NCBI GenBank assembly: GCA_035540755.1
Contig: DATLGD010000212.1
Coordinates: 1 to 16,834, forward strand
Length of the DNA stretch: 16,834 bases
Direction: 5' to 3'
Source: DATLGD01 sp035540755
Lineage (GTDB): Bacteria; Actinomycetota; Actinomycetes; Mycobacteriales; SCTD01
The position numbers and the translations under genes were made by a program. This document shows, one piece after another, positions 6,767 to 13,233 of this stretch; within the stretch, counting starts at the first letter, position 1; each line of letters begins with the position of its first letter. The notes under the pieces are model-generated. The model did not search any database, was not told the origin of the DNA, and saw only the letters and a program-made list of their open reading frames with translations.

Positions 6767-7618
6767 TCAGCCCTTGTCGTCGTCGCCGCGGCGGCGGAGC
6801 AGCCGGGCGCCCGGCAGGCCGGAGACGAGCCGGTGCAGGTCGGCCACGATCTCGAGCAGCTCGTGCAGCTCCGGACCGACGTCCTGGAGCCGGCGCACCA
6901 CCGGGAGCACCTCGCCGTCGACGGCCGACAGCAGCTGCGGCAGCCGGTCGATGAGCAGGACGGCGGCGTCGACCTCGTGCGGCTCGAGCGTCTCGGACAT
7001 GCGCTGCAGCACCGGCAGGAGATGCTCGATCGGGGGCGTCGCCTCGTCCAGCAGGCGCAGGATGCGGGCCACGAGGACGTCGGCGCCTTCCACCGTGCCG
7101 CCGGTCCGCAGCACCAGACGGTCGGCCCCGTCGACGACGTCACCCACCCGGGTGACGGTGCCCTGAGCGCCGTCGACGACCTGCTCGACGTGTCCGACGG
7201 TGGCCTGCGCGCCGGTGACGACCTGCTCCACACGTCCGACGGTGCGCTCGGCGCCGGTGACGACGTCGTCGACCCGGCGAACACTGCGGTCGGCGTCCTG
7301 CACCAGCCGCGTCACCTCCGTGACCGCCGCGTCGGCGTCGGCGACCAGCGGGTTGGCCCGCTCCAGCAGCTCCTCGAGCCCGCCCACGAGCGGCGTCGCC
7401 TGGCGGACGAGCCGGTCGGCGTCGGTCGCCGTGCCCTCGAGGACGGCGAGCGTGGAGTCGGCGCGGTCGAGCAGCCCGTCGATCCGGTCGAGGGTGTGCT
7501 CGAGCCGGGGCACGAGCGCGACGGCGCCGGACACCGCGGCGCCGAGGCCCGTGACCGCAGCGGCGACGTCGCGCACGGCATCGACCAGGTCGAACGGTCC
7601 GGGCAGGGGCAGGCGCAC
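6767..7618 (-). CDS. Coiled-coil protein with 14-residue tandem repeats
   Basis: I do not recognise a named family. The 283-residue protein starts VRLPLPGPFDLVDAVRDV, has no signal peptide or clear transmembrane helix, and is dominated by heptad-like spacing of Val/Leu. Residues 102-185 contain six near-perfect 14-residue units (two heptads each) with consensus VxxVVxGAxxTVxR. The C-terminal end is basic then acidic (LLRRRGDDDKG). I expect an extended amphipathic helical rod, similar in general character to apolipoprotein-like or phasin-like proteins, but that is inference. The start is the GTG at 7618 because GAGGAG lies six bases upstream; the frame is open further up but overlaps the divergent promoter region. 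It converges with the signalling gene, with 15 bp between the stops. Confidence 0.75.
   Translation of the reverse strand: MRLPLPGPFDLVDAVRDVAAAVTGLGAAVSGAVALVPRLEHTLDRIDGLLDRADSTLAVLEGTATDADRLVRQATPLVGGLEELLERANPLVADADAAVTEVTRLVQDADRSVRRVDDVVTGAERTVGRVEQVVTGAQATVGHVEQVVDGAQGTVTRVGDVVDGADRLVLRTGGTVEGADVLVARILRLLDEATPPIEHLLPVLQRMSETLEPHEVDAAVLLIDRLPQLLSAVDGEVLPVVRRLQDVGPELHELLEIVADLHRLVSGLPGARLLRRRGDDDKG
7064..7315 (-). repeat. 42-bp coding tandem repeat, six units
   Basis: Six 42-bp units encode residues 102-185 of the coiled-coil protein. The third and fourth units are most alike (VEQVVxGAQxTVxx). On the plus strand the repeat is visible as recurring GACGACCTGCTC-like blocks 42 bp apart. 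The unit length equals two heptads, so gain or loss of a unit would keep both the frame and the helical register. Confidence 0.8.
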
Positions 7619-7624
7619 GGAAGA

Positions 7625-7630
7625 CTCCTC
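7625..7630 (-). promoter_or_regulatory. Shine-Dalgarno site that fixes the GTG start at 7618
   Basis: GAGGAG on the minus strand, six bases before GTG, is the strongest ribosome-binding site in this region. It supports the short start over the longer open frame. Confidence 0.7.
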
Positions 7631-7694
7631 GCGGTCGGTCGGGACCAGCTGTGCCCGGATCGAGGACCCCTCACCCTGGACCGGGGCCGTGCGG

Positions 7695-7700
7695 GATGCT
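7695..7700 (+). promoter_or_regulatory. Possible -10 box for a leaderless GTG at 7707
   Basis: GATGCT sits six bases before the GTG at 7707 and there is no Shine-Dalgarno sequence. It fits the nAnnnT pattern seen at other starts in this window. The first base is not T, so this is weaker than the sites at 4154 and 16783. Confidence 0.35.
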
Positions 7701-7706
7701 GCCCGG

Positions 7707-8957
7707 GTGCGCAGCCTGAGCCCGTCGGCCCTCACCACGGCGCTCGCGGCGCTTCCCGGCGTCGACCCGGACGGGCCGCGCGTCGTGGTCGCCGGCAACC
7801 ACTCCGTGCCGTGGCAGGCGCTGCGGCTGGTCGACGAGGCGCTGCCGACCTACCGGCTGTTCATGCTCAACGCGCCGCGAGGCATGCCGGAGCGGCGCGG
7901 CGTCGTGCTGGAGACGCCGTTCGTCGGCGCGGGCATGCGCGACGACCCGCGGCTGGACTACGTGCCGGCCCGCCTGTCGCTCGTGCCGACCCTGTTCTCG
8001 ACCACCCGACCGCCCGACGTCGTGGTGCTGCACGTGTCCGAGCCCCGCGACGGCACGGTGAGCATGGGCACGGAGGTGAACGTGCTGCCGGCCGCCGTCG
8101 AGGCGGTGCGGCGGCGGGGCGGCCTGGTCGTCGCGCAGGTGAACCGGCACATGCCCTACACCTTCGGCGACGGCGTCCTCGCGCTCGAGGAGGTCGACCT
8201 CGCCCTGGAAGCCGACGAGCAGCTGTCCTCGCCCGCGGTGCGCCCGCCGGACGAGACGTCGGAGCAGATCGGCCGCCGGGTGGCCGAGCTCGTGCACCAC
8301 GGCGCCACGCTGCAGCTGGGCATCGGCGGCGTCCCGGACGCGACGCTCGCCTCGCTCGTCGACCGCCGCGGGCTCAAGGTCTGGACCGAGATGATCAGCG
8401 ACGGCGTCCTCGCCCTCGACCGCGCGGGGGCTCTCGACGCCGACGCGACGCTGACGACGTCGTTCCTGTTCGGCTCGCAGGAGCTGTACCGGTGGGTCGA
8501 CGGCAACGCCCGGCTGCGGGTGCTGCGCACCGAGACCACCAACGACCCGTCCATGATCGCCCGGCAGCGGAAGATGACCAGCATCAACACCGCGTTGCAG
8601 GTCGACCTGTTCGCGCAGGCGAACGCCTCGCGGCGGCCCGACCGCCCGGGGCGGGTCTACAGCGGCTTCGGCGGCCAGACCGACTTCATCGTCGGTGCGC
8701 TGCACTCCCCGGGCGGCCGGGCGGTCATCGCGCTGCCGTCGGTGCACCCGAAGGCGGGCGTCTCGACGGTCGTCCCGATCCTCGAGGCACCGGCCACGAG
8801 CTTCCAGCACTCGCACATCGTCAGCGAGCAGGGGACGGCCAAGGTCTGGGGCTGCGACCAGGTGCAGCAGGCGCGGCACCTGGTGGAGGACGTTGCGCAC
8901 CCGTCGGCGCGTGACAGCCTGCGGGAGGCCGCGGGGCGCCTCGGCCTAACCCTCTGA
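7707..8957 (+). CDS. Acetyl-CoA hydrolase / class I CoA-transferase family protein
   Basis: This 416-residue protein belongs to the acetyl-CoA hydrolase/transferase family (Cat1, 4-hydroxybutyrate CoA-transferase type), which moves CoA between short-chain acids or hydrolyses acyl-CoA. LQLGIGGVPDATLASL (about 202-217) and KVWTEMISDG (224-233) match the family. Glu228 aligns with the glutamate that forms the covalent CoA-thioester intermediate. The CoA-binding loop SGFGGQTDF is at 319-327 and the C-terminal TSFQHSHIVSEQGTA region also matches. The start is uncertain between GTG 7707 and GTG 7689; I prefer 7707 because of the possible leaderless -10. It diverges from the coiled-coil gene across 88 bp and its stop is three bases from that of the convergent kinase gene. 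The substrate pair cannot be told. Confidence 0.88.
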   Translation: MRSLSPSALTTALAALPGVDPDGPRVVVAGNHSVPWQALRLVDEALPTYRLFMLNAPRGMPERRGVVLETPFVGAGMRDDPRLDYVPARLSLVPTLFSTTRPPDVVVLHVSEPRDGTVSMGTEVNVLPAAVEAVRRRGGLVVAQVNRHMPYTFGDGVLALEEVDLALEADEQLSSPAVRPPDETSEQIGRRVAELVHHGATLQLGIGGVPDATLASLVDRRGLKVWTEMISDGVLALDRAGALDADATLTTSFLFGSQELYRWVDGNARLRVLRTETTNDPSMIARQRKMTSINTALQVDLFAQANASRRPDRPGRVYSGFGGQTDFIVGALHSPGGRAVIALPSVHPKAGVSTVVPILEAPATSFQHSHIVSEQGTAKVWGCDQVQQARHLVEDVAHPSARDSLREAAGRLGLTL

Positions 8958-8960
8958 CCG

Positions 8961-10259
8961 TCAGCCGAACCCGGGGAGGTGCTCGCGCAGCACCGGGCGC
9001 ACCGGCACCTCCGCCTCGAGCTGGCACAGCACGCCGACAAGGCCCAGCCAGACCCGGTGGGTGAACAGGTGCTCGGCCGGGAGGTCGAGCTTGAGCGCGA
9101 CGCCGAACTCGGGGTTGCGCGGGTCGTTCACGCGCGCGAACTCGCTGCGCAGCCAGTCGCGGGTGAAGCGGAACCGCTCGTGCCGGGCCGGCACCGTGAA
9201 CGGCGACATGTAGTCGATGAGCTTGGCGACGTCGACCTCGACACCAGGCTTCACGAAGCCCCCCTCGCGCAGCCGGCGGAGCACCTCATCGGCGTCGTCG
9301 TCGAGCAGGGCGGCGATCAGCCGGCCGAAGGTGGCGGGCATCCCGCCGGGCAGCTCGAGCGAGGAGCCGAAGTCGAGGACGCCGAGCCGCCCGTCGGGGA
9401 GCACCCGGAAGTTGCCGGGGTGCGGGTCGGTGTGCAGGAGACCGCAGCGACCCGGCCCGCTGACCAGGAAGCGCTGGTAGAGCGCGCCGACGCGGTCGCG
9501 CTCGGGCTGGTCGGCGCTGCCGGCCACGGCGGCGAGCGGCGTCCCCTCGAGCCAGTCCATGACGAGCACCCGCGGTGCGGCCTGCACGACTGCCGGGACG
9601 GTGATGTCGGGGTCGTCGGCGAAGGCGGCGGCGAAGCGCGACTGGGTGCGCGCCTCGTGCTCGTAGTCGAGCTCCTCGGTGAGCCGGTCGCGCATCTCCG
9701 CCACGAGCGGCGGCAGCGACAGGCCGCGTGCGACGACGGCGGTGACGCGGCTGACCGCCGACAGCGTCCGGACGTCGGCGGCCAGCGCCTCCCGCACCCC
9801 CGGGTACTGCACCTTCACCGCGACGTCGCGGCCGTCGTGCCAGGTGCCGCGGTGCACCTGCCCCAGCGAGGCGGCGGCGGCGCTGCGCTCGTCGAGCACC
9901 GGGAGCAGATCCCGCCAGTCGGCGCCGAGCTCGGCGCGCAGCACCGGCTCGACCTCGGCGAAGGGCAGCGGCTCGTTGCCGTCCTGCAGGGTCACGAGCG
10001 CCTCACGCCAGGTGGACTCCGGGTCCTGCGGGAACAGCGCCTCGACGGTGCTCAGCAGCTGCCCTGCCTTGAGCGCACCGCCCTTGAGCCCGCCGAGGAC
10101 CCGTCGCATCCGGTCGGCGTTGCGCCGGCGCAGGTCGGCGCCGACGGTCTCGGCGTCCTGTCCGGCCAGCCGGCGCACCCCGCCCTCGACCGCCAGGAGG
10201 CCGGCGCCCGCGGGCAGGGACAGCAGCTGGGCCGTGCGCACGGCGCGGGAGGTCTGCAC
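8961..10259 (-). CDS. AarF/UbiB-like (ABC1) atypical kinase
   Basis: This 432-residue protein belongs to the ABC1/UbiB atypical kinase family. The N-terminal KxGQ motif (KAGQ, 64-67) is present, as is an alanine-rich loop SAAAASLGQVHRG at about 126-138 in place of a normal glycine loop. The ATP-binding lysine lies in AVKVQYPG (Lys149), the helix C region in EELDYEHEA (195-203), the catalytic loop is HTDPHPGNF (276-284), and DFG is at 297-299. All family hallmarks are intact. Members support isoprenoid-quinone metabolism or lipid homeostasis in other organisms, but no quinone gene is adjacent. The GTG at 10259 has AGGAA seven bases upstream. It lies 39 bp downstream of the DUF456 gene and is probably the last gene of the operon that starts at 13102. 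No transmembrane pair was evident at the C terminus. Confidence 0.9.
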   Translation of the reverse strand: MQTSRAVRTAQLLSLPAGAGLLAVEGGVRRLAGQDAETVGADLRRRNADRMRRVLGGLKGGALKAGQLLSTVEALFPQDPESTWREALVTLQDGNEPLPFAEVEPVLRAELGADWRDLLPVLDERSAAAASLGQVHRGTWHDGRDVAVKVQYPGVREALAADVRTLSAVSRVTAVVARGLSLPPLVAEMRDRLTEELDYEHEARTQSRFAAAFADDPDITVPAVVQAAPRVLVMDWLEGTPLAAVAGSADQPERDRVGALYQRFLVSGPGRCGLLHTDPHPGNFRVLPDGRLGVLDFGSSLELPGGMPATFGRLIAALLDDDADEVLRRLREGGFVKPGVEVDVAKLIDYMSPFTVPARHERFRFTRDWLRSEFARVNDPRNPEFGVALKLDLPAEHLFTHRVWLGLVGVLCQLEAEVPVRPVLREHLPGFG

Positions 10260-10298
10260 GGAAGCGTTCCTGCCCGGGCTGCACTGCCGCCCAACCGG

Positions 10299-10787
10299 TC
10301 AGGTGACGAGCAGCCCCACCAGCCACGTGCCGACCATGAGCACTCCGGCGGTCAGCTCGGCGAGCACGCCGACCCCGATCGCCTTGAGCACGTGCACGGT
10401 CGATCGCCGCGCCTCTGCACCGGCGCCGAGCCGGCTCGCCTCGCCGACGTAGGTGCCGATCACCCCGCCGAGCAGCAGCCCCAGTGGAGGGAGCAGGAAG
10501 AACCCGGCGACCGCCCCCACCCCGGCGAGCAGCACGGTGCGGCGGGGGAGCGTCCCCTTCAGCCGCCGGCCCGGCAGCGCGTACTTCAGCACCGTGCCGA
10601 CCGCGAACAGCGCCGTCATGACGGCGAGCACCACCCAGCGTGCGGCGCCGTCGTCGACCACGAGCAGCGCCCAGGCCAGCCCGGCTGCGAGCACCAGCAG
10701 CGTGCCGGGCAGCACCGGCACGACGACACCGAGCAGGCCGACGAGCATGAGCAGGCCCAGCAGCAGGGTGAGCAGGGCGTCGTCCAC
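10299..10787 (-). CDS. DUF456 family membrane protein
   Basis: This 162-residue integral membrane protein matches DUF456 in size and layout. A first hydrophobic pair with VVPVLPGTLLVLAAG (22-36) is followed by a hydrophobic segment at about 51-70 and a basic loop KYALPGRRLKGTLPRR (68-83). A glycine-zipper hairpin GAVAGFFLLPPLGLLLGG is at 91-108, then GTYVGE and a last helix near the C terminus. The function of the family is unknown. The GTG at 10787 is 12 bases after the stop of the YndJ-like gene. No Shine-Dalgarno is visible, but CACCCT sits six bases before the start, so an internal leaderless promoter for this gene and the kinase is possible. Confidence 0.85.
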   Translation of the reverse strand: MDDALLTLLLGLLMLVGLLGVVVPVLPGTLLVLAAGLAWALLVVDDGAARWVVLAVMTALFAVGTVLKYALPGRRLKGTLPRRTVLLAGVGAVAGFFLLPPLGLLLGGVIGTYVGEASRLGAGAEARRSTVHVLKAIGVGVLAELTAGVLMVGTWLVGLLVT

Positions 10788-10793
10788 GGCAGC

Positions 10794-10799
10794 AGGGTG
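10794..10799 (-). promoter_or_regulatory. Possible internal -10 box before the DUF456 gene
   Basis: CACCCT lies exactly six bases before the GTG at 10787 on the minus strand. It fits nAnnnT but has no good -35, and the gap to the upstream stop is only 12 bp, so simple operon read-through is equally likely. Confidence 0.25.
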
Positions 10800-11621
10800 T
10801 CAGACAGGTGTGGCGCGGAGCAGCCGCCAGCCGAGCAGCCCGCACAGGCACAGGCCGAGCGCCGCGACGCCGTGCGTCGCGGCGGTCGTGGCCAGGTCGA
10901 GGTGCGGCAGCCCGGCCCATCGGCCGACCGCCCACCACAGCGCCAGGCCCATGGTCACCGGCGTGACCGCGACCGCCACGACGAGCAGGGCGCGGGGCAT
11001 CCGGCGGTGCCCGAGCGCGTAGCCGAGGGTGGCCCCGGACAGCGCCAGCACTCCGACGGCGACCAGCAGCGCGCCGGCCAGCTCGACGGCCGGCCCGGTG
11101 AGGTGGCCGACCGCGACGAGGGCGGTACCCGCAGGCACCGCCGTGGCACCGGTGCGTGACAGCCGGCCGGGGCAGCGCACGAGCACCAGCCCGGCGAGGG
11201 TCGCGACGGCGAAGCCGGCGAAGTGGAAGTGCGCGACGGTGAGGGCCAGCAGGTCCGGGCCGAAGCCGAGCAGGGCGTACCCGCCGCGCTCGGCGACGAG
11301 GCACGACCCGGCCACCGGCAGCGAGCCGAGAGCGGTCAGTGCCGTGAGCTCGCGCAGCGCCGCGGTGCCGCGCGCCGGACGCGCGGTCCACGCGCGGCGA
11401 AGGCCCAGCCCTGCCGCGATCGTGCAGAGCCCGGCGTAGGGGAGGGTCAGCAGCACGGCAGGAAGGCCGACCGGCAGCAGCAGGGAGCCGGCGCCGACGA
11501 CACCCGCCCACGGCCAGGCGCGGCGCAGGCCGTCGATGCCCGCGGTGCCGAGCAGCGGGAGCCCGAGCGGCACGACGGCCAGCATGCCGACGGCGACGAG
11601 CAGCGCCACGACGGGAGTCAC
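10800..11621 (-). CDS. YndJ-like multi-pass membrane protein
   Basis: The 273-residue product is almost entirely hydrophobic, with about seven or eight predicted membrane segments. The signature AHFHFAGFAVATLAG at 130-144, with two histidines inside a membrane segment (His131, His133), is the feature I associate with the YndJ family, whose biochemical role is unknown. A histidine pair in a membrane helix suggests metal or haem contact, but this is inference. Its GTG at 11621 overlaps the stop of the TetR gene (GTGA), so the two are translationally coupled. Confidence 0.7.
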   Translation of the reverse strand: MTPVVALLVAVGMLAVVPLGLPLLGTAGIDGLRRAWPWAGVVGAGSLLLPVGLPAVLLTLPYAGLCTIAAGLGLRRAWTARPARGTAALRELTALTALGSLPVAGSCLVAERGGYALLGFGPDLLALTVAHFHFAGFAVATLAGLVLVRCPGRLSRTGATAVPAGTALVAVGHLTGPAVELAGALLVAVGVLALSGATLGYALGHRRMPRALLVVAVAVTPVTMGLALWWAVGRWAGLPHLDLATTAATHGVAALGLCLCGLLGWRLLRATPV

Positions 11622-12307
11622 CGTGCACCGCCCCGCAGGTCGTCGACCAGCCCGACGACGTCGTCGACGACGCCGCGCAGCACGCGGTAGCGCGACAGGT
11701 GCACCAGCCGGACGACGACCGGCACGGTGCGCTCCACCAGCCGGTGGGTCTTGGCCGCTCCGGCCGACCGGTCGTGCACCCAGTAGAGGACCACGCCCAT
11801 CGAGTACAGCCAGAGCAGCTCGGGCAGGCGCTCACGCAAGAGCGGTGGAACCTTGGCGTCGGAGCCGTGCAGGGCCTCGGCGTAGATGCCGATCGAGCGC
11901 TCTCGCGCCTCCGCGGAGGAGTCGCTGAACGGGCTGAGCGGGCTGTCCGGGTCGGCCGCGGTGCGGAAGAACGAGGCGGCGAACTCGTGGTAGGCCTGCA
12001 TCGAGTCGACCCGCGCGCGCAGCACGCCGAGCAGCCGCGCCTCGAACGTCCGCTCCCGGTCCAGCACCGGCCGGGCGGCGGCCTCGTGCTCGTCCTGGCT
12101 GCGGGCGTAGAACGCCTGCACCAGGTGGTCCTTGCTGTCGAAGTAGTAGTAGGCGTTGCCGACCGACACCCCGGCCTCCTGCGCGATCGCGCGCATGGTG
12201 GTGCCCTCGTATCCCTGCCTGCGGAACAGGTCGAGCGCGGTGTCGACGATGAGCTGCCGGGTCTGCTCGCCGCGGGCCGCGCGGCCGTCAGGCGGGGGTG
12301 CAGCCAC
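11618..12307 (-). CDS. TetR-family transcriptional regulator
   Basis: The 229-residue regulator has an N-terminal helix-turn-helix at about 17-60: TRQLIVDTALDLFRRQGYEG, then TTMRAIAQEAGVSVGNAYYYFDSKDH, in which the recognition helix (SVGNAYYYF) is unmistakable. The C-terminal ligand domain (about 70-229) is helical and its inducer cannot be told. The GTG at 12307 is the only start near the homology and lies inside the end of the DUF393 gene (20-bp overlap), implying coupled translation. It is the third gene of the operon starting at 13102. The paired palindromes at 13120-13136 and 13170-13186 have the length and symmetry expected for a TetR-type operator, so autoregulation is the simplest model. 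Confidence 0.93.
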   Translation of the reverse strand: MAAPPPDGRAARGEQTRQLIVDTALDLFRRQGYEGTTMRAIAQEAGVSVGNAYYYFDSKDHLVQAFYARSQDEHEAAARPVLDRERTFEARLLGVLRARVDSMQAYHEFAASFFRTAADPDSPLSPFSDSSAEARERSIGIYAEALHGSDAKVPPLLRERLPELLWLYSMGVVLYWVHDRSAGAAKTHRLVERTVPVVVRLVHLSRYRVLRGVVDDVVGLVDDLRGGAR

Positions 12308-12695
12308 AGCTGTCTCCGTACGAGGCGAGGGTCCGGCGGTGCCGGGACACGAAGTCGATGACCGAGCGCGCCTTGGGCATGACCGCCGGGCTGCTGAGCC
12401 GGCGGGCGAGGCCCTGCCGGCCCTCGAGCGCCCAGAGGCAGACCACCCACGCCTTGGCCCCGACCCAGACCTCGCCGCCGTCGCCGACGACGGTGAGGTC
12501 CTCGAGGGTCATCTGCGGGTCGAGGAACGGGTAGCGCCGGCGGGCCTGCTCCGACGCGGCGGGCAGGAACTCCAGCGCCACCGCCTGCGGCTGGCGCTGG
12601 AGCCACGCGCGGGCCCGCCGGCACAGGTGGCAGGAGGCGTCGTAGAGAACCGTGACGCGGGTCAGCGCCGTCGTCGTGGCGACCGCGGTGGTCAT
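12288..12695 (-). CDS. DCC-family (DUF393) thiol-disulfide oxidoreductase-like protein
   Basis: The 135-residue protein has the DCC signature at 19-25 (Asp19, Cys22, Cys25 in YDASCHLCRRARAW), the thioredoxin-like CxxC motif of the DUF393 family, whose members are predicted to exchange thiols and disulfides. It also ends in an unusual CxC (Cys130, Cys132 in GDSCGCTPA), a possible metal-binding or resolving pair. No signal peptide is seen, so a cytosolic location is expected. Its ATG at 12695 overlaps the stop of the preceding membrane-protein gene (ATGA), and its 3' end overlaps the start of the TetR gene. Partner proteins are unknown; tight coupling to the small membrane protein suggests they act together. 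Confidence 0.87.
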   Translation of the reverse strand: MTTAVATTTALTRVTVLYDASCHLCRRARAWLQRQPQAVALEFLPAASEQARRRYPFLDPQMTLEDLTVVGDGGEVWVGAKAWVVCLWALEGRQGLARRLSSPAVMPKARSVIDFVSRHRRTLASYGDSCGCTPA

Positions 12696-13102
12696 GCCGG
12701 CGCGGGTGCCCAGACGGCGTCCGGCGCGACCGGCGGGCGACCCGGCCCGCGGTTCTGCTGGACGGCTCGACGGCGAAGCTTGTTGAGCACGAACAGGTTG
12801 GCGAGGTGGATGACGCCGAGCACGAGCGCGACGGCGCCGAGCTTGAGCGAGAGCGCCTCGACCGCGGCCTGCAGCGTCGTCACCTCGGCGGTGACGCGCA
12901 GGGCCAGCAGCACGTAGCCCAGGTTCAGCAGGTAGAAGCCGACGACGAGCAGGGAGTTCACGGCGCCGGCAAGGTCCTCGTCGCCGTCGAACACGTCGAG
13001 CAGGAAGACCCGCCCGTTGCGGTGCAGCGTCCGGCCGACGTAGAGCGTCAGCGGGACGGCGAGCAGGACGTACACGAGGTAGGTGCCGACGAGGTGGTCC
13101 AT
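12692..13102 (-). CDS. Small three-helix membrane protein, first gene of the TetR operon
   Basis: The 136-residue protein has predicted membrane segments at about 4-22, 49-69 and 87-107, separated by a charged loop containing GRTLHRNGRVFLLDVFDGDED (23-43), and a basic, proline-rich C-terminal tail (LRRRAVQQ, then Pro/Ala). It resembles a conserved actinobacterial family of unknown function. The ATG at 13102 has a good AGGGAG ribosome-binding site six bases upstream (13109-13114) and a clear promoter beyond it. As first gene of the operon and coupled to the thiol protein, it may be the membrane partner of that protein; this is inference. Confidence 0.82.
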   Translation of the reverse strand: MDHLVGTYLVYVLLAVPLTLYVGRTLHRNGRVFLLDVFDGDEDLAGAVNSLLVVGFYLLNLGYVLLALRVTAEVTTLQAAVEALSLKLGAVALVLGVIHLANLFVLNKLRRRAVQQNRGPGRPPVAPDAVWAPAPA

Positions 13103-13119
13103 GGCGTGCTCCCTAGTAG

Positions 13120-13136
13120 TTGAACGTGTTCAGGAA
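13120..13136 (-). promoter_or_regulatory. Operator-like palindrome, site 1 (over the transcription start)
   Basis: TTCCTGAACACGTTCAA on the minus strand contains the inverted repeat TGAAC-N2-GTTCA. It touches the -10 box and covers the predicted start point, so a protein bound here would block initiation. It matches site 2 at 16 of 17 bases. The likely ligand is the TetR protein encoded in the operon. Confidence 0.65.
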
Positions 13137-13164
13137 CCGTAGCGCTTCCCTTCTTCCCGGACAA
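13136..13164 (-). promoter_or_regulatory. Promoter of the TetR-containing operon
   Basis: On the minus strand, -35 TTGTCC (13159-13164) and -10 TACGGT (13136-13141) are separated by exactly 17 bp. Transcription should begin near 13129, giving a leader of about 27 bases that contains the ribosome-binding site. Operator-like palindromes abut both ends, one covering the expected start point and one just upstream of -35. Confidence 0.65.
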
Positions 13165-13169
13165 GGCCC

Positions 13170-13186
13170 TTCCTGAACATGTTCAA
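13170..13186 (+). promoter_or_regulatory. Operator-like palindrome, site 2 (upstream of -35)
   Basis: TTCCTGAACATGTTCAA on the plus strand contains the perfect 12-bp palindrome TGAACATGTTCA. It lies five bases upstream of the -35 box and 53 bp centre to centre from site 1, about five helical turns. It is also about 36 bp before the possible -10 of the divergent alcohol dehydrogenase gene, so one regulator could act on both. Confidence 0.65.
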
Positions 13187-13221
13187 GAAAAGGCCGGTCC
13201 GCACGCGCCATTCCGACCCGT

Positions 13222-13227
13222 CACACT
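13222..13227 (+). promoter_or_regulatory. Possible -10 box for a leaderless start at 13234
   Basis: CACACT lies six bases before the ATG at 13234. There is no Shine-Dalgarno sequence. The first base is C rather than T and no good -35 was found, so support is modest. Confidence 0.35.
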
Positions 13228-13233
13228 GCGCGG

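Noticed and set aside
8979..11159. 726-codon plus-strand open frame
   Set aside because: It is antisense to the kinase, DUF456 and YndJ-like genes, with low-complexity His/Gln/Arg-rich content typical of GC-rich shadows.
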